From Aliidiomarina soli (GTDB lineage: Bacteria > Pseudomonadota > Gammaproteobacteria > Enterobacterales > Alteromonadaceae), in NCBI RefSeq assembly GCF_003986975.1, contig NZ_PIPO01000004.1, positions 248,001-312,000 of the forward strand: a stretch of 64,000 bases of DNA, written 5' to 3'. Each line of letters starts with the position of its first letter. Positions within the stretch are counted from its first letter, which is position 1. Made by a program: the position numbers and the translations under genes. Of the stretch, positions 57,530-64,000 are shown one piece after another. The notes under the pieces are model-generated. The model saw only the letters and a program-made list of their open reading frames with translations. It made no database searches and had not been told where the DNA came from.

Positions 57530-58390
57530 ATGAAAATGATGTTTCGAACTTTTACACTGGCGTTGCTTGTTTCAGTGTTCACCATTAGCACAGCGCAGGC
57601 CTCGTTGCTGTGGAAAGTAACCGGCAATGACCTGGACCAGCCTTCATACCTGTTTGGCACGATTCATGTGATTTGTCAGGATCGGTTTTACATGGATGAG
57701 CGCATCGAAGATGCAATTGCCAGCAGCGAGCAACTGGCTAAGGAAATTGATATCTCTGCACCAGGGACCATGATGCGCCTGCAGCAGTTAATGGTAAACC
57801 CTGATGGACCTTATCTTGAAGAGCACCTTAATGAAGACGAACTGGCAACGCTGGACCAGTATTTTCTCGATAACTTCGGTGTCGGCCTGGCGCAGGTTGG
57901 AGCGCTGAAACCAATGGCGCTCAACTCGATGTTACTGATGGGCGCAATGCCATGTGCTGATACCGAGTCGTATGAAGCCTTTTTTGCGCAACGCGCGTCA
58001 GAACTTGAACTACCAATTCTTGAATTAGAAAGCGTCGAGTTTCAGATGAGTCTGTTCGACAATATTCCTCAGGAGGAACAGGTTAGCTGGCTGCTGGAAA
58101 TGGTTAAAGACGACCAGGCAACGACTGAACAAATGGAATCTCTGATTGATGCTTACTTAAGCGAAGATCTGGATACCTTATTAGCGTTAATGGAAGAGGA
58201 TCCGCAATTTGCCGAGTACGCTGAGGTGTTGCTGGATGAACGCAATCAGAATTGGGTCGCACCGATCCGTGAGATGATCCATGAGCGGAGCACCTTTATT
58301 GCTGTGGGCGCTGGTCATTTGCCAGGCGACATGGGGGTTATCACCTTATTGCAGGATGCTGGCTATACGGTGGAACCAGTCGCTCGCTGA
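57530..58390 (+). CDS. TraB/GumN family protein
   Basis: A 286-residue secreted protein with a signal peptide (1-23, cut after AQA). SLLWKVTGNDLDQPSYLFGTIHV is the opening motif of the TraB/GumN (Tiki-like) family with its GTIH, and VGAGHLPGDMGVITLLQDAGYTV closes it. Related eukaryotic Tiki proteins are metal-dependent proteases; the bacterial role is unknown. AAGGA stands eight bases before the ATG at 57530. A strong terminator follows. Confidence 0.88.
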   Translation: MKMMFRTFTLALLVSVFTISTAQASLLWKVTGNDLDQPSYLFGTIHVICQDRFYMDERIEDAIASSEQLAKEIDISAPGTMMRLQQLMVNPDGPYLEEHLNEDELATLDQYFLDNFGVGLAQVGALKPMALNSMLLMGAMPCADTESYEAFFAQRASELELPILELESVEFQMSLFDNIPQEEQVSWLLEMVKDDQATTEQMESLIDAYLSEDLDTLLALMEEDPQFAEYAEVLLDERNQNWVAPIREMIHERSTFIAVGAGHLPGDMGVITLLQDAGYTVEPVAR

Positions 58391-58420
58391 GCCTTCGGCT
58401 TTGCTGCAAACGTTGAATTG

Positions 58421-58454
58421 AAAAAGACCTGCTGATACTCAGCAGGTCTTTTTT
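58421..58454. terminator. Strong bidirectional terminator
   Basis: AAAAGACCTGCTGA (58422-58435) and TCAGCAGGTCTTTT (58439-58452) pair perfectly with a TAC loop, flanked by A and T runs. It serves the TraB/GumN gene on the plus strand and the MBL gene on the minus strand. Confidence 0.92.
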
Positions 58455-58468
58455 ATTGCAGCTGGTGA

Positions 58469-59350
58469 CTACAGCTGATTAAGGGGGAGCTTCAGATAGA
58501 CCTTGCCGCTGTCGTCTGCCGGAGGCATGTGGCCTGCGCGAATATTGACCTGAATCGATGGCAGGATCAGTCGCGGCATATCGAGAGTGGCGTCGCGGGT
58601 ATCCCGCATCTCGACAAACTCCTGCTCGGAGACCCCGTCGTGAACGTGGATATTACGGCTGCGCTGTTCAGCAACCGTGGTCAGGTACTCGTGTGAACGA
58701 CCCTCTGTGGGGTAATCGTGGCAAATATACATCTGTGTTTCGGGTGCCAGCGCCAACAACTTTTTGATCGAGCGGAACAGGGTCTTCGAGCTGCCTCCCG
58801 GGAAGTCGCAACGGGCGGTCCCAACGTCAGGCAGGAATAGAGTGTCGCCGACAAACAGTGCCTGTTCGTTAACCAGATAGGCGAGATCGGCCGGAGTATG
58901 ACCCGGGGTATGGATAACCCGGAACTGCAGTTCACCAACCCTGAAGGTTTCCTCGTCTGCAAAAAGATGGTCGAAGTGAGCACCATTCGGCAAGAACTCT
59001 TTTTCCAGATTAAAGACCTCTTTGAATATTTTCTGCACGCCCTTAATGTGCTCACCTATCCCAACTTTGGCGCCTAATTGCTCACGCAGAAACGGAGCCG
59101 CAGACAAGTGGTCCGCGTGAGCATGTGTTTCCAGTATCCATTCGATTTCGAGGCCTTCTTCATGCACGAAATTGACGATGTTCTGCGCGCTGTCTGTTTT
59201 CGTTCGTCCTGACTTGTAGTCAAAGTCGAGCACCGAGTCGATCACGACGCCTTTGCCTTTTGGTTTGTCATAAACCACATAGCTAAAGGTTTCACTATCA
59301 TTATCAAGAAATGCTTTCACCATAGGTGCGGAAAGTTTGTTCTGGCTCAT
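58469..59350 (-). CDS. MBL-fold hydrolase, persulfide-dioxygenase-like (Blh type)
   Basis: A 293-residue metallo-beta-lactamase-fold enzyme. The metal motif is THAHADH (75-81), with HTPGHTPADLAYL and the later CHDYP and SRN-HVHDG regions that mark the ETHE1/BlhA-like group. Those enzymes oxidise glutathione persulfide in sulfide detoxification; a glyoxalase-II-like thioesterase is the alternative. No rhodanese domain is fused. GGAGG precedes the ATG. It diverges from the cytochrome bd genes across a 365-base gap with repeated AT-rich motifs. Confidence 0.85.
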   Translation of the reverse strand: MSQNKLSAPMVKAFLDNDSETFSYVVYDKPKGKGVVIDSVLDFDYKSGRTKTDSAQNIVNFVHEEGLEIEWILETHAHADHLSAAPFLREQLGAKVGIGEHIKGVQKIFKEVFNLEKEFLPNGAHFDHLFADEETFRVGELQFRVIHTPGHTPADLAYLVNEQALFVGDTLFLPDVGTARCDFPGGSSKTLFRSIKKLLALAPETQMYICHDYPTEGRSHEYLTTVAEQRSRNIHVHDGVSEQEFVEMRDTRDATLDMPRLILPSIQVNIRAGHMPPADDSGKVYLKLPLNQL

Positions 59351-59721
59351 GACTGCCTCCTCATGAATCGCCTAATCTGGTCAGGTAACCTTAGTTTGGT
59401 TATATATATATTCGATTTGGTTATTTATCAAGGGTACAGGCTAAAGTATAACCGATTGCTATATTCGAATTAATTAATATTGAGATAAATCATGATTTAT
59501 GCAAAAAATTATCCGACGCAGTTAGGCCAGCGGTGAGTGCGAGACCTGTATCCGCCTCGGCACCGAAAGTTTAACTTCAAGGTGGTAATCACCGTTGCCC
59601 TTGCTATACCTAGAACGACATACTTTTTGTAAGGCGAGTGCGACATTTTATCCAACGAAATCCGCTCACAGTAGGCGTATAGTGTTGGACAACACCGTAG
59701 CCAGCTCTTAAGGAGATGCTG
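59351..59721. promoter_or_regulatory. Divergent regulatory region between the MBL gene and cydA
   Basis: No gene is seen in this gap. Near the MBL gene, TTTGGTTAT occurs at 59396-59404 and 59417-59425, with ATAACC at 59449-59454 in reverse, and TATATTCGA occurs at 59408-59416 and 59461-59469. An FNR/Anr-like box TTGAGATAAATCAT is at 59481-59494 (consensus TTGAT-N4-ATCAA, eight of ten). Close to cydA is the dyad GTGTTG-GA-CAACAC (59682-59695). These suggest two separate operators, but no regulator gene is adjacent. Confidence 0.5.
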
Positions 59722-61176
59722 ATGGAATTAGATCCACTCTTACTATCGCGAATACAGTTCGCGTTTGTTGTTTCATTTCATGCCATATTCCCGGTCTTTA
59801 CGATAGGGCTGGCATCCTATATTGCCTGCCTCGAAGGTCTCTACTACAAAACAGGTAATAAAGACTGGGAGCGTCTGTCTAAATTCTGGATTCAGGTCTT
59901 TGCGGTTGTTTTCGGCATGGGCGTTGTCTCTGGCATCGTGATGGCGTTTCAGTTCGGCACCAACTGGAGTAACTTCGCTTATACGGCAGCAAACTTCCTT
60001 GGCCCGGTACTGAGCTACGAAGTGGTCACGGCATTCTTCCTCGAAGCTGCGTTTCTCGGCGTGTTATTGTTTGGCCGCGATAAAGTGCCGCAAGGCATTC
60101 ACTTCTTTGCTGCCTGCATGGTCGCATTAGGAACCTTTATTTCCTCGTTCTGGATCCTCTCGGCAAATAGCTGGATGCATACCCCGGCGGGCGTCGAAGT
60201 ACGGGACGGTCTGTACTACGTGGCGAGCTGGTCAGAAGCGATCTTTAATGCGTCATTGTGGCCGCGGTTTTTCCATATGGCATTGGCGTCCTTTTTAACC
60301 GGTGGCTTTGTGGTTGCAGGGGTAAGTGCCTGGTACCTGTTACGCAAACGAGACGTTGAACTGCATGGCAGAGCATTGTCGATGACACTGTGGTTGCTTC
60401 TGTTCATAGCCCCGGCACAGGTTGTGGTGGGCGACCTCCATGGTCTTAATACATTTGAAAACCAGCCAACTAAAGTAGCGGCGATGGAAGGGAACTGGGA
60501 AACCTCGAGTGGGGTCCCGCTGTTGCTGTTTGCGATACCGGATCAGGAAAACCAGACCAACCATTTTGAAATTGCGGTACCTAAACTGGCGAGCTTCATT
60601 CTGACGCATGACTGGGACGGAGAAGTTCCCGGCCTCAACGAGGTGCCAGTCGATGAGCAGCCGCCGGTGGCCATCGTATTCTGGGCATTCCGGATTATGA
60701 TTGCGATTGGTATGGCCATGGTGGCTGTAGCGGTGACTGGCTTGTTCATGCGTCGCGGTAAGCGCTATCTGACTGCCCCCTGGTTCCTCAATACCTTGCG
60801 TTTGATGGCGGTGACCCCCTTTATCGCCGTACTCGCAGGCTGGTTTGTGACCGAGCTTGGTCGGGCACCATGGCTGATTTATGAGCAGTTCAGCCATGCC
60901 GATGGGTTAACACCGTCACTCACTGGCGGAATGGCGCTCTTTACCTTGATTGGGTATATCCTTGTCTATGCGATGATCTTCAGTGCAGGTTTGTATTACC
61001 TTATGCGTGTTTTGCGTACGGGTGCAGAGCAGCACGATTATGGCTATGACAAATCCGGCAAGCGCCCTAAACGGCCATTGTCGGTGGCGGATGCTGACTG
61101 GGAAGAAGACGATGAAACGCGCAGTAAGTGGAATACTACCGCGCAAGATCTTGCTGACGAACAAGGAGCACGCTAA
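59722..61176 (+). CDS. cydA: Cytochrome bd-type quinol oxidase subunit I (CioA-like)
   Basis: A 484-residue inner-membrane subunit with about nine helices that oxidises quinol and reduces O2 through haems b and d. H20 (SFHAIFP) is the expected haem ligand; EFQFGTNW appears as AFQFGTNW, with FFLEAAFLG. The Q-loop contains KVAAMEGNWET and is short, so the protein resembles cyanide-insensitive CioA more than E. coli CydA (522). The usual GRQPW motif reads GRAPW. The ATG at 59722 has AGGAG six bases upstream; the earlier ATG at 59716 is too close to it. It overlaps cydB by one base. Confidence 0.93.
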   Translation: MELDPLLLSRIQFAFVVSFHAIFPVFTIGLASYIACLEGLYYKTGNKDWERLSKFWIQVFAVVFGMGVVSGIVMAFQFGTNWSNFAYTAANFLGPVLSYEVVTAFFLEAAFLGVLLFGRDKVPQGIHFFAACMVALGTFISSFWILSANSWMHTPAGVEVRDGLYYVASWSEAIFNASLWPRFFHMALASFLTGGFVVAGVSAWYLLRKRDVELHGRALSMTLWLLLFIAPAQVVVGDLHGLNTFENQPTKVAAMEGNWETSSGVPLLLFAIPDQENQTNHFEIAVPKLASFILTHDWDGEVPGLNEVPVDEQPPVAIVFWAFRIMIAIGMAMVAVAVTGLFMRRGKRYLTAPWFLNTLRLMAVTPFIAVLAGWFVTELGRAPWLIYEQFSHADGLTPSLTGGMALFTLIGYILVYAMIFSAGLYYLMRVLRTGAEQHDYGYDKSGKRPKRPLSVADADWEEDDETRSKWNTTAQDLADEQGAR

Positions 61177-62183
61177 TGGTTGAGCCAGTATTTGATTTAG
61201 TCTATATCTGGGCTGGGATCATCGCCTTCGGTGTCATCATGTATGTATTGATGGACGGCTTTGACTTAGGCCTTGGCATGTTATTTCCATTTGCCCCGGA
61301 TGAAGACGCGCGTGACGTAATGATGAACTCAATTGCGCCGGTATGGGATGGTAATGAAACCTGGCTGATTCTCGGCGGGACGGGGTTATTAGCCGCGTTC
61401 CCGCTGGTTTACGCGGTCTTTTTACCTGCCTTGTATATTGGTGTTTTCCTGCTTCTGGCCGGGCTTATTTTCCGAGGGGTCGCCTTTGAGTTTCGTTTTA
61501 AGGCGAAAAGCTCGCGTTACCTGTGGAACTGGTCGTTTACCATTGGTTCAACGGTGGCGGCATTCGCTCAGGGCGCTGTGGTGGGGGCCTATATTGAAGG
61601 GTTCGAAACACAGAACATGCAGTATGTGGGCGGAGCCTTTGACTGGCTGACTCCTTTTACGGTGTTAACCGGGTTGGGGCTGGTAGCGGGTTATGCGTTG
61701 CTGGGTGCGACCTGGTTAATTATGAAGTCGGAGGGTTATATTCAGGCCTGGGCTTATAAAATAACACCCTGGTTACTGCTGGCCGTGCTCGTAGTCTTTG
61801 CCTTAATCAGTGTGTGGACGCCGATCATCGACCCATTTGTGGCAGACCGCTGGTTCGGTGGGGTAAGTTTGATCTGGATTTTACCAATACTGGCCTTGCT
61901 CTGTGCCTACCGGATCTTCAGCAGTGTTCGGCAAAAGCGCAATGGAACGCCGTTCTTAGCCACCATGGGGATGTTTATCTTTACCTACCTCGGCTTACTG
62001 GCAAGTAAGTTTCCCTACGTGGTACCGCCCAGCTACACCCTTTGGGATGCGTCATCAGCGCATGAGTCACAGCTCTTTTTGTTAATTGGACTGCTCTTCG
62101 TGATCCCGTTCGTTCTCGCCTATACCGCCTGGACCTACTGGGTTTTCCGCGGCAAGGTCAAAGCTGGGGAGGGGTACCATTAA
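61176..62183 (+). CDS. cydB: Cytochrome bd-type quinol oxidase subunit II (CioB-like)
   Basis: A 335-residue inner-membrane subunit with eight or nine helices. It shows the MDGFDLGLGML signature near residue 27, then NSIAPVWDGNETWLILGGTGLLAAFP and KFPYVVPPSYTLWDASS. CydB holds a structural partner fold of CydA; a short subunit (CydX) is not encoded after it. cydD begins at the very next base after its stop. Confidence 0.95.
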   Translation: MVEPVFDLVYIWAGIIAFGVIMYVLMDGFDLGLGMLFPFAPDEDARDVMMNSIAPVWDGNETWLILGGTGLLAAFPLVYAVFLPALYIGVFLLLAGLIFRGVAFEFRFKAKSSRYLWNWSFTIGSTVAAFAQGAVVGAYIEGFETQNMQYVGGAFDWLTPFTVLTGLGLVAGYALLGATWLIMKSEGYIQAWAYKITPWLLLAVLVVFALISVWTPIIDPFVADRWFGGVSLIWILPILALLCAYRIFSSVRQKRNGTPFLATMGMFIFTYLGLLASKFPYVVPPSYTLWDASSAHESQLFLLIGLLFVIPFVLAYTAWTYWVFRGKVKAGEGYH

Positions 62184-63803
62184 GTGTCCGCCTCGTCGTA
62201 TCTGAGTAATCTGCAACACCAACTGACGGGCTCGCTTTGGCGAGCCCGTTTGTATAGTGCGGTGCATGGGTTGGTAGTGATTGCCAGTATGCTGGCGCTG
62301 ACCTGGTGGGTTCATCGCAGCGTTGAGGAAGCGACGGTGCATCTGGCGTCGATGATGCTGGCGTTGGCCTTTTTCGGCCTGCGCGCTGCGAGCGGGGCGG
62401 CTGCGCAAAACGCTTGCCAGACGCTCGGAGAGCAGGCCGAACAACTGGCACGGGACACTCTGCAGTGGAGCTGGCAACAAGCAGAGGACGGTTCCACGGC
62501 GGCACAGATTGAACGCGCCAACCTGATGGTTGAACCTGTCGAGCGTTTGTATGCTTACTTTGCCCGGTTCCAGCCACAACTTTGGGTGGCGTGTACGACG
62601 CCGCTGGCTATTCTGCTGGTAGTAGCCTGGCTGGACTGGATTGCCGCGCTGTTCTTGCTCCTCTCAGCACCGTTGATTCCTGTTTTTATGGCGCTGGTTG
62701 GAATGGGGGCTGAACGCCTTAATCAGCAGCATCTTGCCACTACCCAGCGCTTAGCTGGCCTGTTTGTGGACAGGGTGCGGGGCTTGACCAACCTGCAGCT
62801 TTTTTCAGCCACCGACAAGGCGGTCAATGATATTGCCGGTGCTGGCGATGACATGCGTCAGGCCAATATGGCGACCTTGCGCATTGCATTTTTGTCCTCG
62901 GCGGTGCTTGAGTTCTTTTCCGCGGTGGCGATTGCCGCGGTGGCTATTTACGTTGGCTTTGCCTTGCTCGGTTATTATTCAATAGGCCCCGCCGCCTCGC
63001 TGACCTTTTTTGCCGGGCTGAGTGTGTTGGTATTGGCACCCGAATTCTTTCAGCCACTGCGCACCCTATCGGCACATTACCATGACCGTGCGTCGGCGCT
63101 GGCGGCGGCCGACCTTCTCGACCGCGAACAGCGTCGAGCTAAAAAGTTTGCGGACTATAGCGTCCCTCAACATGGCTCGGATCTGCGTATTGAACACCTG
63201 AGCTTTACTTACCCGGGTAGTCGATTGCCCGCGATCGAAGACTTTTCACTTCGCGCGAGACCGGGGCAACTGGTGCTACTCAACGGACCGTCAGGAAGTG
63301 GTAAAAGCACCTTGCTGAAATTGTTAACCGGGCAGCTTGCCTTGTCCGCTGCTGAAGCGCATCAGCGGGTCGAACTACCCTGTATGGATCATATCGCTTA
63401 CATGGCCCAGCAACCCTACTTTGTGTTTGGTTCGCTGGCTGACAATCTACGGTTGGTTAAAGCAGACGCCAGCGATGAACAACTCCATCAGGCGCTGGCA
63501 TTTGCTGAGTTGACGCTGCCATTGGAGACCTCTGTGTATGAACGGGGGCAGGGCCTGTCCGGCGGCGAACAACGCCGGCTGGCATTAGCACGGATGCATC
63601 TGCAGCCGTCACCCTTGATGCTTTTTGATGAGCCAACCGCTGCTCTGGATGGGTCGACAGCACGATCAATTATCGATGCCATTGTCGGTTTAAAAAAACG
63701 CGGGCACATTGTGCTGGTGGCCAGCCATGAGCCTGAGTTTGAGGCCGTGGCTGAGCATATTATTGCGGACCTGAGCGGAGGTGACCATGTGGCACCGCAC
63801 TGA
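62184..63803 (+). CDS. cydD: Cysteine/glutathione ABC exporter subunit CydD
   Basis: A 539-residue fused ABC exporter half. Six membrane helices (about 15-300) precede an ATPase with Walker A GPSGSGKST (near 370), signature LSGGEQRR and Walker B LMLFDEPTAALD. CydDC exports cysteine and glutathione or moves haem, and is needed for cytochrome bd assembly. It starts with GTG one base after cydB, so all four cyd genes form one operon. The protein is about 50 residues shorter than E. coli CydD. It overlaps cydC by 17 bases. Confidence 0.93.
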   Translation: MSASSYLSNLQHQLTGSLWRARLYSAVHGLVVIASMLALTWWVHRSVEEATVHLASMMLALAFFGLRAASGAAAQNACQTLGEQAEQLARDTLQWSWQQAEDGSTAAQIERANLMVEPVERLYAYFARFQPQLWVACTTPLAILLVVAWLDWIAALFLLLSAPLIPVFMALVGMGAERLNQQHLATTQRLAGLFVDRVRGLTNLQLFSATDKAVNDIAGAGDDMRQANMATLRIAFLSSAVLEFFSAVAIAAVAIYVGFALLGYYSIGPAASLTFFAGLSVLVLAPEFFQPLRTLSAHYHDRASALAAADLLDREQRRAKKFADYSVPQHGSDLRIEHLSFTYPGSRLPAIEDFSLRARPGQLVLLNGPSGSGKSTLLKLLTGQLALSAAEAHQRVELPCMDHIAYMAQQPYFVFGSLADNLRLVKADASDEQLHQALAFAELTLPLETSVYERGQGLSGGEQRRLALARMHLQPSPLMLFDEPTAALDGSTARSIIDAIVGLKKRGHIVLVASHEPEFEAVAEHIIADLSGGDHVAPH

Positions 63804-64000
63804 CTGGCAGCGGCTGAAACCATGGCTTGGGGTATGGGAACAACAGCGCGGCCCGCTATTTGCTGGAATCATGCTGATGCTGGTGACAGCATGGGCAGGC
63901 ATTGCGCTGCTCGGTTTGTCAGCTTGGTTTATCAGTGCCGCCGGGCTGTTTGTGGTGGCCTTCGATATATTTCTGCCAGGGGCCGGTATTCGCGCACTGG
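63787..64000 (+). CDS. cydC: CydC, 5' part only (runs off the window)
   Basis: An ATG at 63787 opens a frame that continues through the window edge. The first 71 residues begin MWHRTDWQRLKPWLG and include GIALLGLSAWFISAAGLF, the CydC first-helix signature, then FLPGAGIRAL, the end of the second helix region. It is the partner half of CydD. The missing remainder should carry an ABC ATPase domain. It overlaps cydD by 17 bases. Confidence 0.9.
   Translation, partial: MWHRTDWQRLKPWLGVWEQQRGPLFAGIMLMLVTAWAGIALLGLSAWFISAAGLFVVAFDIFLPGAGIRAL

Noticed and set aside
57525-57533. Mini-frame ATG-AAA-TGA overlapping the TraB/GumN start
   Set aside because: The AAGGA is better spaced for the ATG at 57530; the two-codon frame is probably chance.

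Overview
The window is a chromosomal segment of a free-living gammaproteobacterium, most likely a marine Alteromonadales member, perhaps Idiomarinaceae. That placement is an inference from recognised proteins and gene order: gmk-rpoZ-spoT-ridA, recG, ubiE-ubiJ-ubiB-tatABC-tatD-hemB, rhlB-gppA divergent from trxA and followed by rho-ubiD-fre, a TPP-riboswitch TonB-receptor/PnuT/kinase operon, and lipoprotein peptidases. Nearly all of it is dense, ordinary core genome. I see no tRNA, rRNA, insertion sequence, prophage, integrase or CRISPR array.

Layout. 1-5.3 kb: envelope and redox genes (a solute-binding protein, fpr, an alpha/beta hydrolase, an M48 peptidase with LemA). 5.4-9.2 kb: gmk, rpoZ, spoT, ridA (nucleotide and stringent-response block). 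9.2-12.8 kb: NhaC antiporter, a GNAT-nitrilase fusion and a small membrane protein. 12.9-21.8 kb: recG, then a tightly overlapping ubiquinone/Tat block (ubiE, ubiJ, ubiB, tatA, tatB, tatC, an unknown secreted protein, tatD) and hemB. 21.8-28.8 kb: gppA and rhlB on the minus strand, then trxA, rho, ubiD and fre. 28.8-32.8 kb: a TPP-riboswitch-controlled thiamine salvage operon (outer-membrane receptor, YkoF-like binding protein, PnuT-type permease, kinase). 32.8-42.9 kb: a solitary flagellin, an MFS permease, an aminotransferase, trhO, dps with a sigma-S-type promoter, a lipoprotein, cfa, udk, a NupC permease and a solitary MlaC-like protein. 43-48.5 kb: DUF4177, yidD, a TM2-like protein, an unknown envelope protein, a YgjP-type peptidase, gor, a CLCA_X protein and a small lipoprotein. 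48.5-58.4 kb: DUF368 lipid-carrier transporter, DPP-IV, prlC, DUF2970, rpe, trpS, an Lgt-like/thioredoxin fusion and a TraB/GumN protein. 58.4-64 kb: a persulfide-dioxygenase-like MBL enzyme divergent from cydA-cydB-cydD-cydC, the last cut off by the window end.

How the genes work together. UbiE, UbiJ, UbiB and UbiD make ubiquinone, the substrate of the cytochrome bd oxidase at the right end; CydDC supports its assembly. TatABC exports folded redox proteins. Fpr, Fre, TrxA, Gor and Dps form a redox and oxidative-stress set. Two peptidases (DPP-IV, PrlC) fit a lifestyle based on peptides. The thiamine operon imports and phosphorylates the vitamin.

No clear undescribed multi-gene system is visible. 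The best leads are single items: the fusion of a degenerate Lgt-like half to a thioredoxin domain, the solitary flagellin with an operator-like palindrome in its promoter, overlapping mutually exclusive hairpins at 9.2 kb, a 12-bp triplicate operator-like repeat between DPP-IV and prlC, an altered GRQPW motif in CydA, and several conserved-looking unknown envelope proteins.
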